The position numbers and the translations under genes were made by a program. This document shows positions 35,017 to 44,059 of a stretch of DNA of 52,024 nucleotides, one piece after another. The notes beneath the pieces were generated by a model, which saw nothing but the letters and a program-made list of their open reading frames with translations, was not told the origin of the DNA and searched no databases. Origin of the DNA: JACJYC01 sp964558465 (lineage in GTDB: Bacteria > Bacteroidota > Bacteroidia > Chitinophagales > Saprospiraceae). How positions within the stretch are numbered: position 1 is the stretch's first letter; every line of letters starts with the position of its first letter. The stretch is from contig CAZLEF010000047.1 of assembly GCA_964558465.1 (NCBI GenBank), positions 1 through 52,024 on the forward strand, given 5' to 3'.

Positions 35017-36690
35017 TTGAAAAATCCTGCACTGAACCGACGCCTTTACCGGCCCGCTTACCGCAAATTCCGCGCTTACAGGACTGCCCTGGCGGTTTCC
35101 GGAAGTTATTTGTGGCTGGCCCTGAAAAGTCGTCTGAGGGGCAAGGCTTATTACAGAAATCAACTTCCCCGACTCCATCAGCAGAATGCCCAACGGATCA
35201 AAACAACCATCCTTGAATTGCAGGGCTTGTTCATCAAATTCGGACAATTGATCTCTATTTTATCCAATGTTTTGCCCGAGCAATTCAGAGAACCCCTCAC
35301 CTCCCTCCAGGATAAGATCCCTGCCAGGCCCTTTGAGGAGGTTGCCCGGACATTTCAAGCCGAAACCGGGAAATCCATTACGGAGGTTTTTGATCATATC
35401 GAACCCGTTCCGATTGCTTCGGCATCCATCGGTCAGGTCCATCGTGCACGCCTGAATGGCCTGGATTATGTTGTGAAAATCCAGCACGCGGACATTGAAA
35501 CCATCGCGACGGCAGATCTTGCCATCCTGAAACGTCTGGTGGCGGTACATGCTTTTTTTATGGACATGACCGGAATGGATTACATGTATGAGCAGGTCAG
35601 GGCTATGATCGAGGATGAACTGGACTATCTGAAAGAAGGAACCTCCATGGAGCGGTTATCGCAGGCTTTGGCCCGGGAAAAAGACCTCAGGGTTGTCATT
35701 CCGGAAGTTTTTCAACCCATTAAAACCCGGAAAGTACTGATCAGCCGGTATTGCCCTGGGGTAAACGCCTCCAATATACAACAACTCGACCAGTGGGGGA
35801 TCGACCGGAAAGACCTGGCCGCACGGCTGCTGATCCTTTACAGCAAAATGATATTGGTGGATGGGTTTTACCATGCGGATCCGCACCCCGGGAATATCCT
35901 GGTCAATGCAAAAGGGGATATTATCCTGCTGGATTACGGCGCTGTTGCCGAAATTTCGGAAAAATTAAGATCGGCCATCCCTGAGCTGATCGAAGCAGTG
36001 ATCAGGGACGATACCGAAGGTACGGTGGCTGCCTTGAAAAAAATGGGTTTTATTTCTAATGAGAAGGATTCTGTCCGGATGGCGGAACACCTGATCCAGG
36101 TTTTCCGGAATTTTTTGCAGGAAGAGGTGAATATGGAAGGCATGAACTTTGCATCGATCCACCTGAGTTCGGGATTCGGAAGTTTGCTGGATCTGTTAAA
36201 GCAGGTCAGTTTGAAGGATGTATCCAGGTCTATCCAGATCCCCAAGGATTATGTGCTCCTGAACCGCACGGTGGTCCTGCTATTAGGTCTTTCCTTCCAG
36301 TTAGCGCCCGACCTCAACCCCTTGGACACCGTTCGGCCCTACCTCAAGGAACACCTGGGCGCCCAACGCAAAGGGATCACCCAGATTATTCTGAATGCCC
36401 TGCGGACCCAATTGGCGACTGCAGTAGCTTTGCCGCAGGAATTGCAGAAATTTTTAAAAAACGCCAACCGGGGCGAACTGGAGTATGAGGTCAAAGGCCT
36501 GAAGGAAGGTTTTCGCCGGCTTTACTTATTGGGGCAGCAATTCCTTTTTTTATCGGCAGGGCTTGCCTGTCTTTATTTGGTTACTGCAGGGGCGGGGGAA
36601 CTGGCGGCGAACAGGTTGGACTGGCTCTGGGGCGGGGTAGCCGTTTTCTCCTTTTTGTTTCTTCGCTCATGGTGGAAAGGCGAAAAATAA
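35017..36690 (+). CDS. UbiB/ABC1/AarF-family atypical kinase
   Basis: Protein of 557 residues. It has the family's K-x-G-Q motif ('LFIKFGQLIS', ~70), the Ala-rich nucleotide loop 'ASASIGQVHRA' (~135), Lys in 'YVVKIQHADI', the catalytic loop 'FYHADPHPGNILVN' (~285) and 'IILLDYGAVAE' in place of DFG. Two hydrophobic segments at the C-terminus (~500-525 and ~530-550) anchor it in the membrane. Members support quinone and isoprenoid-lipid synthesis or lipid transport. The start is TTG 35017, as no in-frame ATG precedes the conserved region. It is divergent from two lipid-modifying enzymes, which fits a shared lipid role. Confidence 0.9.
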   Translation: MKNPALNRRLYRPAYRKFRAYRTALAVSGSYLWLALKSRLRGKAYYRNQLPRLHQQNAQRIKTTILELQGLFIKFGQLISILSNVLPEQFREPLTSLQDKIPARPFEEVARTFQAETGKSITEVFDHIEPVPIASASIGQVHRARLNGLDYVVKIQHADIETIATADLAILKRLVAVHAFFMDMTGMDYMYEQVRAMIEDELDYLKEGTSMERLSQALAREKDLRVVIPEVFQPIKTRKVLISRYCPGVNASNIQQLDQWGIDRKDLAARLLILYSKMILVDGFYHADPHPGNILVNAKGDIILLDYGAVAEISEKLRSAIPELIEAVIRDDTEGTVAALKKMGFISNEKDSVRMAEHLIQVFRNFLQEEVNMEGMNFASIHLSSGFGSLLDLLKQVSLKDVSRSIQIPKDYVLLNRTVVLLLGLSFQLAPDLNPLDTVRPYLKEHLGAQRKGITQIILNALRTQLATAVALPQELQKFLKNANRGELEYEVKGLKEGFRRLYLLGQQFLFLSAGLACLYLVTAGAGELAANRLDWLWGGVAVFSFLFLRSWWKGEK

Positions 36691-36848
36691 TATTCTTTAT
36701 TCGCATCCATTTCAAACAATCCCTTATATTAGCCACGAAATCATACCTCCAACCGCCTTTCTCAAAGCCGATTTGTCTATTTAACAGCCCTTTACCCCGC
36801 AAAGGGGCACAACCTTCTCCGGAAAACCGTCCTTCAAAGCTGTTGATT

Positions 36849-39800
36849 ATGAAGCAACTATTTACTTCCGCCTTTTTGTTTTCCGTTTCAGCGTACGTTT
36901 TTGCATTTTCAGGCGAAACTGCCTTGATCAAGGTGGTTGAGGATGTAGAAAGATGGACCGTCCGGCCGGCGGAAAACTTTTCTCAATACGAAATTTGCGG
37001 CCTCACACCGGGGGCAAACTATTGGGTGTACCTCAACGGACAAGAAGGTGATAAAAGTGGGTTGAAAAAATCAGGACCGTTTGCAAACACCGGTAAATGG
37101 CCGGGCAGCCTTTACCTTGAAAAGGCGACTTCCTGCGTCAAAATCTCCATGTGGGTGAGCAGGCCAACGGCCGGTTACTGGTTATCGGTTATCCGGCAGG
37201 ATGTTCCGGAGGCTATCGCGGCGCCTAAACTTCTCGCCGGCATTTCAGCTTCTGCCAACGGCGACCCGCAATTCCTGATTCAGAACGTTTTTATCGGAGG
37301 CGGTTGTTTTGATGTTTCCAATACCACCTCCGGGGGGACCAGTTCTCAAATTGGTACTTTTGGGAACGGCGCCTCCTCTATTAATATTTCCAATGGGGTG
37401 ATCCTGTCGACCGGAAACGTAGTCAATGCTGCGGGGCCCAATAATTCCCCCAGTATGAGCTCGGGATTTGGGAATGCAGGCAATGACCCCGACCTGGCCG
37501 TTCTGGTGGATAACGGTCAGCTATTTGACGTAGCGGTGATCGAATTTGATTTCACCCCGACGGTTGCCCAGGTAAGCTTCGAATACGCTTTTGCTTCAGA
37601 GGAATATTGCGAGTTTGCAGGATCCACATTCAACGACGTTTTTGGCTTTTTTATCAGCGGACCAGGGATAAACGGCCCGTTTTCGAATAACGCCGACAAT
37701 ATTGCCCTGATCCCCGGCAGCGGCAACCCGGTGGCCATCAACTCCGTTAACCATTTCAGCAATACGGCTTATTATCACGATAACAACCCCCCCGGACAAA
37801 GCCCGGGTTGCAACACGGGGGAAGCCGCCGCAACCGGCACGATTGCCTACGACGGATTTACCGTCGTTTTTACCGCTATTGCCGATGTGATACCTTGTCA
37901 AACTTACCATATCAAGCTGGCGATTGCCGACCGGGGAGACAGCGCCTACGATTCCGCGGTTTTTTTAAAGGCCAACAGTTTCAATGCAGGTACATCCAGC
38001 ACACAGATAACGCCTTCCATCTCGGGTGTTGCTTTTTCGGATGATACCGCCTATGAACAATGCGGCGACGGTGTTTTCACCTTTGTCAGGGATAACAGTT
38101 TTATCAGCGAGCCTTTTGAATTTCATTTTATTGTTTCCGGTTCCAGTACGGCTACTCCCGGACTGGACTACGTCGTTTTCCCCACAACCGTCCTTTTTGC
38201 ACCCGGACAAACCACCCTTCAACTTCCGGTTGAAATCCTTGCGGACAACCTGGATGAAGGCACCGAAAGTATCATTCTCGAGTACGACAATCCTTGTTCC
38301 TGTTTTCCCCAAACCATTGAAATTTTTATCTACGATCCGCCTGAGCTGGATATTTTTGTGGCGGATGAATTTGTTTGCCAGGGTATCGGCACGACCCTGA
38401 CCCCGCAGGTAAGCGGCGGAGCGCCGGATTACACCTTTGCCTGGAGCAATGGCACAAGCGGGCCGGATTTTACCCTGACCCCACCTGCCGGAACAAGCAC
38501 CTGGACCGTGACCGTAACGGATGCATGCGGGGTGCAGGCTGTTACGGATTTTCAGATTGAATCGTACAAACCCAGCGCCATTATCGATGGCCAAGGCGCT
38601 ATCTGCGATGGCAACAATACTGCATTTGTTGAAGTCGCATTCACAGGCGAAGGCCCTTATACCATCACTTACGTGGTGAATGGATTCAGTACCACACTCA
38701 ATAATCTGACGGACAATCCATCGCTCATTCCGGTGCAGGATATCGGGACCGTGGTCCTTACCGGGGCCTCTGCCAATGGTTGCCCTGCCAATGTTTTTGG
38801 CGATGCGCAGGTGACCTGGACAGAAGTTGAGGCCAATCCCGTTATTTCGCCGATTTCCTGTTACGGCCTCGTGGATGGGGCGATCGACCTCCAGATCAGC
38901 GGTGGCGCCGAGCCTTACGACATTACCTGGGATAACAACCTTGGCCCGGGTGAAGACCAGCAAGGGTTGGAAGCGGGAGATTACAATGTAACGGTAGTCG
39001 ACGCTAATGGCTGCCTGGCCTTTGCAGAGGCGACCCTTCTTCCGCCGCCAGTTTTTCTGGTCGACGTCGTCGGGGTCAATCATGTCGATTGCAATCATCC
39101 CACCGGCAGCATCGATGTCCAGATTCAGGGTGGAAGCGGCAACCTTGTGTACAACTGGAGCAACGGCGCCTTCCAGGAGGATTTAACTGGCGTCGGCCCG
39201 GGGTATTACGATCTGACCGTGTATGATCAGATGGGGTGTCAGGCCGCTGCCGGCGCTGCGATCAGCAATAACATCAGTTATCCGAACGCGGTGGTGGCGA
39301 ATGGGCTGGTGATCGACTGTTTGCACCCCTCCGCGCAGATATCGGGTCAAGGATCCAGCCAGGGCGCCAATATCACGTACCAGTGGCTGGATGGGAACGG
39401 CGCGCCGATACCAGGGGCGAACAGCCGGGATTTGCAGGTGAATACCCCGGGGGCATATACGCTGGTGGTGACCAATACCGGCAATGGCTGCTCCAGGGAA
39501 GACAACACCCTTGTCCTGGCGGATACGGATTTCCCCTTGGCCGACGCCGGTCAGGATGGAATGATCACCTGCCAGACGCCCGGTTTGAATCTGGATGGTT
39601 CGGGTTCCGACCAGGGGCCGGGTCTGGTTTTTCAATGGACAACCGCCGGTGGCAATATTCTTTCCGGCGCTGATTCGGCGACTCCGTCCGTTAACGCAGG
39701 CGGAATCTATTTCCTGAACCTCACCAACATCAACAATGGGTGTACAAGCAGCGATACGGTTATTGTACAAGCCAACCAGGATTATCCCTTGATCCAGATT

Positions 39801-42800
39801 GAAGCGCCTGATGTGATCAATTGTTTTGAACCCATCGCTCATCTGGACGCCGGCGCCTCGCTTGCGGGCAACTATTATTCAGTGGTGTGGACGACTTCCG
39901 ACGGACACTTTTCCGGCCCGTCTGACGTGTTGCTTGCAACTGCCGACGCACCGGGAACCTACACCATTACCCTTACAAACCTGGAGAATGGTTGCCAGTC
40001 CGGCAGCTCCGTCCTGATTTTGGAAGATTTTGATTATCCGGTTGCAGATGCCGGACCGTCTGCCGAATTGAGTTGCCTGACCTCTTCTGCTTTGCTGGAC
40101 GGTACGGGGTCCAGTTCGGGCCCAGAGTTCGTTTATGCCTGGTCCAGCAGCGACGGTCAGGTCAATTCGGGCCAAAACGGATTGAATCCAAACGTAAATG
40201 CGCCCGGGACCTATGTATTAAGCGTAACGGATACCTCCAACGGTTGTATTTCCCGCGACAGTGTGATGATTACCGAAAACAGCAATTCACCCGCAATTTT
40301 TGCCGAAGCGCAAGGGATTTTGACTTGCGACAACGCGTCGGTCGTACTAGATGGAGCAGGTTCCGACTCAGGAGTGGGTTTCGAGGCCCTCTGGACGGGG
40401 CCTGCGGGCAATCCCATCGACCATGCGGACAGCCTGAATGCCACGGTTTACCATCCCGGGGTTTATACCCTCTCCATCACCAACCTGATCAATAGCTGCG
40501 TTTCCAGTTTGAACGTGTCGGTTATGCAAGACACCCTTGCTCCGCTGGTTTCGGCGGGCCCCGACCAGACCCTTACCTGCTTCGAGCCGTCGGTTGCTCT
40601 GGACGGATCAGCTTCCGGCCAAGGGCCAGAATTGCTTTTGAATTGGTCGGCCGTGGCGGGCGCAATCAGTGGCGACTCCACACAGGCCGTCGTGTCTGTT
40701 GCGGAAGCGGGTCTCTATATCCTCCGGATATTCAACCAGAGCAATGGTTGCGAAAATGCAGACTCCGTAAGGGTACTGGCCGATCAGTTCAGGCCGCTGG
40801 CAGATGCAGGGTTGGATAGCGAGCTCAATTGCGCCTCGCCGGTTTATCACCTGACCGGAAGCGCAGCCGACACCGGGCCCGGATTTGAATTTTCCTGGGT
40901 GGATTTAACAAACGGTAATCCCGTCCAGCCGGTGCTTGATCCGGTTTTTTCGGTTGACGGTGTTTATGAAATGAGGGTTTTCAATCAGGATAACGGCTGC
41001 GAATCCAGGGATACCCTCCGGATAACGGCTAATTTCAACCGCCCGGAAGCGGATATTTCCGGAATAGAAACCCTGACCTGCCGGGATACGGTCATTGCTT
41101 TGAGCGCGCTGGTTTCCGGGCCCTCTGCCGTCCTCCAGTACACGTGGACAACGGTTGACGGGCATTTTGCAGGCATCCAGCAGGGGCCTGATGCAATGGT
41201 TGATCAGCCGGGTGTTTATATGCTGATTGTCAGCGATTTGGAGAGCTTTTGCGCCGACACGGCCTTCACCCAGATCGGACTCAACACCGATCTTCCACAG
41301 GTGGTCATTACGCCGCCTTCCATCATCACCTGCTCTCAACCAGAGGTATTGCTGAATGCTGCCGGTTCGAGTTCCGGGCCTGATTATGAATATGTATGGA
41401 CAACCACCGGCGGGCAGTTTGCCGGACCACCGGCCGGCCTTTCTGCGATGGCCGGTTCCCCCGGAGATTACACCCTGGAAATATTGAATACCATCAATGG
41501 ATGTACGAATCAAGGCAGCGTTTTGGTAGAGCGGGACCCCAATATTCCGGAAGCTGACGCTGGGACCGGACAGGTGATCACCTGCAATACCCCGGAAGTC
41601 CCCATTGGAGGGCAATCTTCTTCTGCCGGACCCGGAATCGTTTATGCCTGGGAAATACTTGGGGAAGGGGCATTGACCGTCCTGGACCAGCCTAACACCC
41701 TCGCTCAGGCTCCGGGCATCTATGTATTATCTGTTTTGAACCAAAATAACGATTGTGCAGCATTTGATACGGTATCCGTAGCCATCGATACCCTTTCGCC
41801 GGTTGCGCAGGCCGGCCAGGATTTTGTCCTTACCTGCAACCAGACCAGTGTGGCGCTGGGCGCTGAAGGATCGAGTACCGGGAGCGATTTTTCGTATTCC
41901 TGGAAGAAAAACGGGGTCGACCTCGCCCAGAACCTTTTAAACCTGACGGTTAACGCTTCCGGTACATACGAACTGGAAGTGACCAACCTTCTGACAGGTT
42001 GCAGGTCATCTGATTTCGCCTATGTCGCAACAGATACCTTGCATCCTGAAGTATCCATCGATCCGCCGGGCGTTTTAAACTGCATCCAGCCGCAATTGAC
42101 CCTGAGCGCCCTTGCCCAGGGGAATTATCCCGTGACCTGGGAATGGTCAACTTCAGACGGCCATATCCTTGCCGGGGAAACATCCTTTCAAGCCCAGGTC
42201 GATGCGGACGGATTCTATGCGCTCAGGGTGACCAATCCGGAAAACGGTTGTTTTATAATGACGGGTGTGAGCGTTAGTATAGACACCCTGAAGCCGCTGG
42301 TGCAAATTGCGCCGCCCGGCATATTGGATTGCAGGCAAACCACTGTTATCCTGGATGCCGGGGCAAACCCCCAGGATGGATACCTGTATGAGTGGTCAAC
42401 GGCCCAGGGTAATATTCTCAATGGCGGGCAGTCGTCTGCAGCAACGGTCAACCTGAAAGGCGTCTATGATTTAAAAGTGCTTAACCCGGATAACGGTTGT
42501 GAATCAACCTCATCGGTGATTGTGGAAGAGAACGTCGATCTGCCGCAATTAGCTATCGACCCTCCTCCGGTTCTGACCTGCCTGGTTGAAGAATTGCTGC
42601 TTGAGGCCCAGACGGGGCAAGGCGCTGAAACCTGGTTACTGACCTGGTCGGGCCCGGGAGGCATTTCGGGGTCCTCCATTCAACTCGCGGTAGACCAACC
42701 AGGTACTTATCGCCTGACGGCTTTGAACCCCGAAAACCAATGTGAAAACTGGGCAGAGGCAACGGTAGAACAAGATATTGAACAACCGGTTGCAGATGCG

Positions 42801-43814
42801 GGCCCTTCCGGCGTTCTGGATTGCCATTCAGAGGAGATCGGGCTGAACGGCCAGAATTCATCACAGGGGACTGAGTTCGTTTATTCCTGGGCTACGGACA
42901 ACGGGATGCTGTTAACAGGCGCTCATAGTCTGACGCCGTTGGTCAATGGCCCCGGCGTTTACCGGCTCACGGTGGAAAACCTGCAAAACGGGTGTACTGC
43001 ATCGGATCTGGTAACGGTTTCGGCGATACCGCCGGTGGAAGCTGAAATTTCAACCTTCCCGCCCTTGTGTTACGGCGACCCGGCCACCATCCAGGTGAAT
43101 AGCCCTTCAGGAGGTATGGCGCCTTATCTGTTCTCGGTAGACGGAGGAGCGCATTTTCAATCGAATCCCGCATTTACCGGCCTGGCTGCCGGCATATATG
43201 AAGTGGCAGTACAAGACGCCAGTGGTTGTGAATACCGCCAGTCCATCGCAATCGAACAACCCGGCGAATTGGAAGTAGCGCTTCAGCCCCAGATCCTGGC
43301 CGGGCTCGGCGACGAGGTTACCCTTCAGGCTTTGGTCAATGTGGATACCTCCCTTATTTCCAGCATAGAGTGGCGGCCTGCCGAACGGCTCAGTTGCACG
43401 AATTGCCTGGATCCCCGGGTTGAGGCGATTTCGACCACCGTTTATTCTATTTCTGTCGAAACCCTGAACGGTTGCAAGGCCGGCGCTAAAACCCAACTGA
43501 TCGTGGACCGGAATGTTGATGTCTTCATACCCAACGGCTTTACGCCGAACAACATTGACGGGAACAACGACCGGCTGGTAATTTTTGCCAAACCAGGCCA
43601 GGTGAACAGGATAAAGTCTTTTCTGATCTTCAACAGGTGGGGTGAAAATGTATTTGAAGTGTACAATTTTCCGCCAAACGATCCTTTGTACGGTTGGGAC
43701 GGGACCCACAGAGGGCAGCCCCTGGATCCGGCGGTATTTGTATACCTTGCTGAAATTGAACTGGCGGACGGGCAGACTTTGCTGCTAAAAGGGGATGTAA
43801 CCCTTGTCCGCTGA
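36849..43814 (+). CDS. Giant T9SS type B adhesin with 15 tandem repeats
   Basis: Secreted protein of 2321 residues; signal peptide ~1-20. A choice-of-anchor-L domain (~146-378: 'VSFEYAFASEEYCEFAG', 'NDVFGFFISGPG') is followed by a Calx-beta-like domain (~386-498) and an Ig-like module. Two SprB-like repeats come next, then 15 repeats of ~83 residues (~811-2062), each with a '(L/I)(T/D/N)C' strand, a 'Y.W' or similar core and a 'G.Y.L.V.N..NGC' end. One more SprB-like repeat, a linker with 'LSCTNCLD' and the type B sorting domain (~2225-2321: 'DVFIPNGFTPNNIDGNNDRL', 'FLIFNRWGENVFE') complete it. It is probably a long surface fibre for adhesion or gliding. ATG 36849 opens the signal peptide. 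A strong terminator follows. Confidence 0.92.
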   Translation: MKQLFTSAFLFSVSAYVFAFSGETALIKVVEDVERWTVRPAENFSQYEICGLTPGANYWVYLNGQEGDKSGLKKSGPFANTGKWPGSLYLEKATSCVKISMWVSRPTAGYWLSVIRQDVPEAIAAPKLLAGISASANGDPQFLIQNVFIGGGCFDVSNTTSGGTSSQIGTFGNGASSINISNGVILSTGNVVNAAGPNNSPSMSSGFGNAGNDPDLAVLVDNGQLFDVAVIEFDFTPTVAQVSFEYAFASEEYCEFAGSTFNDVFGFFISGPGINGPFSNNADNIALIPGSGNPVAINSVNHFSNTAYYHDNNPPGQSPGCNTGEAAATGTIAYDGFTVVFTAIADVIPCQTYHIKLAIADRGDSAYDSAVFLKANSFNAGTSSTQITPSISGVAFSDDTAYEQCGDGVFTFVRDNSFISEPFEFHFIVSGSSTATPGLDYVVFPTTVLFAPGQTTLQLPVEILADNLDEGTESIILEYDNPCSCFPQTIEIFIYDPPELDIFVADEFVCQGIGTTLTPQVSGGAPDYTFAWSNGTSGPDFTLTPPAGTSTWTVTVTDACGVQAVTDFQIESYKPSAIIDGQGAICDGNNTAFVEVAFTGEGPYTITYVVNGFSTTLNNLTDNPSLIPVQDIGTVVLTGASANGCPANVFGDAQVTWTEVEANPVISPISCYGLVDGAIDLQISGGAEPYDITWDNNLGPGEDQQGLEAGDYNVTVVDANGCLAFAEATLLPPPVFLVDVVGVNHVDCNHPTGSIDVQIQGGSGNLVYNWSNGAFQEDLTGVGPGYYDLTVYDQMGCQAAAGAAISNNISYPNAVVANGLVIDCLHPSAQISGQGSSQGANITYQWLDGNGAPIPGANSRDLQVNTPGAYTLVVTNTGNGCSREDNTLVLADTDFPLADAGQDGMITCQTPGLNLDGSGSDQGPGLVFQWTTAGGNILSGADSATPSVNAGGIYFLNLTNINNGCTSSDTVIVQANQDYPLIQIEAPDVINCFEPIAHLDAGASLAGNYYSVVWTTSDGHFSGPSDVLLATADAPGTYTITLTNLENGCQSGSSVLILEDFDYPVADAGPSAELSCLTSSALLDGTGSSSGPEFVYAWSSSDGQVNSGQNGLNPNVNAPGTYVLSVTDTSNGCISRDSVMITENSNSPAIFAEAQGILTCDNASVVLDGAGSDSGVGFEALWTGPAGNPIDHADSLNATVYHPGVYTLSITNLINSCVSSLNVSVMQDTLAPLVSAGPDQTLTCFEPSVALDGSASGQGPELLLNWSAVAGAISGDSTQAVVSVAEAGLYILRIFNQSNGCENADSVRVLADQFRPLADAGLDSELNCASPVYHLTGSAADTGPGFEFSWVDLTNGNPVQPVLDPVFSVDGVYEMRVFNQDNGCESRDTLRITANFNRPEADISGIETLTCRDTVIALSALVSGPSAVLQYTWTTVDGHFAGIQQGPDAMVDQPGVYMLIVSDLESFCADTAFTQIGLNTDLPQVVITPPSIITCSQPEVLLNAAGSSSGPDYEYVWTTTGGQFAGPPAGLSAMAGSPGDYTLEILNTINGCTNQGSVLVERDPNIPEADAGTGQVITCNTPEVPIGGQSSSAGPGIVYAWEILGEGALTVLDQPNTLAQAPGIYVLSVLNQNNDCAAFDTVSVAIDTLSPVAQAGQDFVLTCNQTSVALGAEGSSTGSDFSYSWKKNGVDLAQNLLNLTVNASGTYELEVTNLLTGCRSSDFAYVATDTLHPEVSIDPPGVLNCIQPQLTLSALAQGNYPVTWEWSTSDGHILAGETSFQAQVDADGFYALRVTNPENGCFIMTGVSVSIDTLKPLVQIAPPGILDCRQTTVILDAGANPQDGYLYEWSTAQGNILNGGQSSAATVNLKGVYDLKVLNPDNGCESTSSVIVEENVDLPQLAIDPPPVLTCLVEELLLEAQTGQGAETWLLTWSGPGGISGSSIQLAVDQPGTYRLTALNPENQCENWAEATVEQDIEQPVADAGPSGVLDCHSEEIGLNGQNSSQGTEFVYSWATDNGMLLTGAHSLTPLVNGPGVYRLTVENLQNGCTASDLVTVSAIPPVEAEISTFPPLCYGDPATIQVNSPSGGMAPYLFSVDGGAHFQSNPAFTGLAAGIYEVAVQDASGCEYRQSIAIEQPGELEVALQPQILAGLGDEVTLQALVNVDTSLISSIEWRPAERLSCTNCLDPRVEAISTTVYSISVETLNGCKAGAKTQLIVDRNVDVFIPNGFTPNNIDGNNDRLVIFAKPGQVNRIKSFLIFNRWGENVFEVYNFPPNDPLYGWDGTHRGQPLDPAVFVYLAEIELADGQTLLLKGDVTLVR
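39279..43034 (+). repeat. Coding tandem repeats (15 x ~250 bp) in adhesin
   Basis: Fifteen consecutive units of 81-85 codons inside the 2321-residue protein, each starting near a (Y/F/R/L)-P-x-(A/V) pair after an acidic end and carrying two cysteines (one in 'LTC', one in 'NGC'). The units are clearly diverged at DNA level, so expansion is old and recombination between units should be limited. Confidence 0.85.
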
Positions 43815-43840
43815 TGGCCTTGCGGATTCATTGAAACGGA

Positions 43841-43887
43841 AAAGCCCTTGCCGTTCATTGAATTGCAAGGGCTTTGACCGGATTTTT
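43841..43887. terminator. Bidirectional terminator between adhesin and tRNA
   Basis: AAAGCCCTTGC (43841-43851) and GCAAGGGCTTT (43865-43875) form an 11-bp stem with a 13-nt loop. On the plus strand a T5 run lies a few bases later (43883-43887). On the minus strand the stem ends in CTTTTCC. It closes the adhesin gene and probably also the tRNA transcript. Confidence 0.8.
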
Positions 43888-43888
43888 G

Positions 43889-43961
<73 letters not shown>

Positions 43962-44059
43962 GTATTTCTGGGCGGCAAAGATAAGGGATTTTTATTTACA
44001 ATTCCGAATTTTTATTAAAAAATCTGTAAAAAATCGATTTTCCAGGTTGACCGGCTAAA

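Noticed and set aside
39279..43034. Tandem repeats in the adhesin as a recent DNA amplification
   Set aside because: The 15 units are well diverged in sequence and vary in length from 81 to 85 codons, so they are an old protein repeat.
36849..43814. Horizontal transfer of the giant adhesin
   Set aside because: Base composition and codon style look like those of its neighbours, and no mobile gene or attachment site is nearby. The adjacent initiator tRNA gene is intact, with no direct repeat of its 3' end seen.
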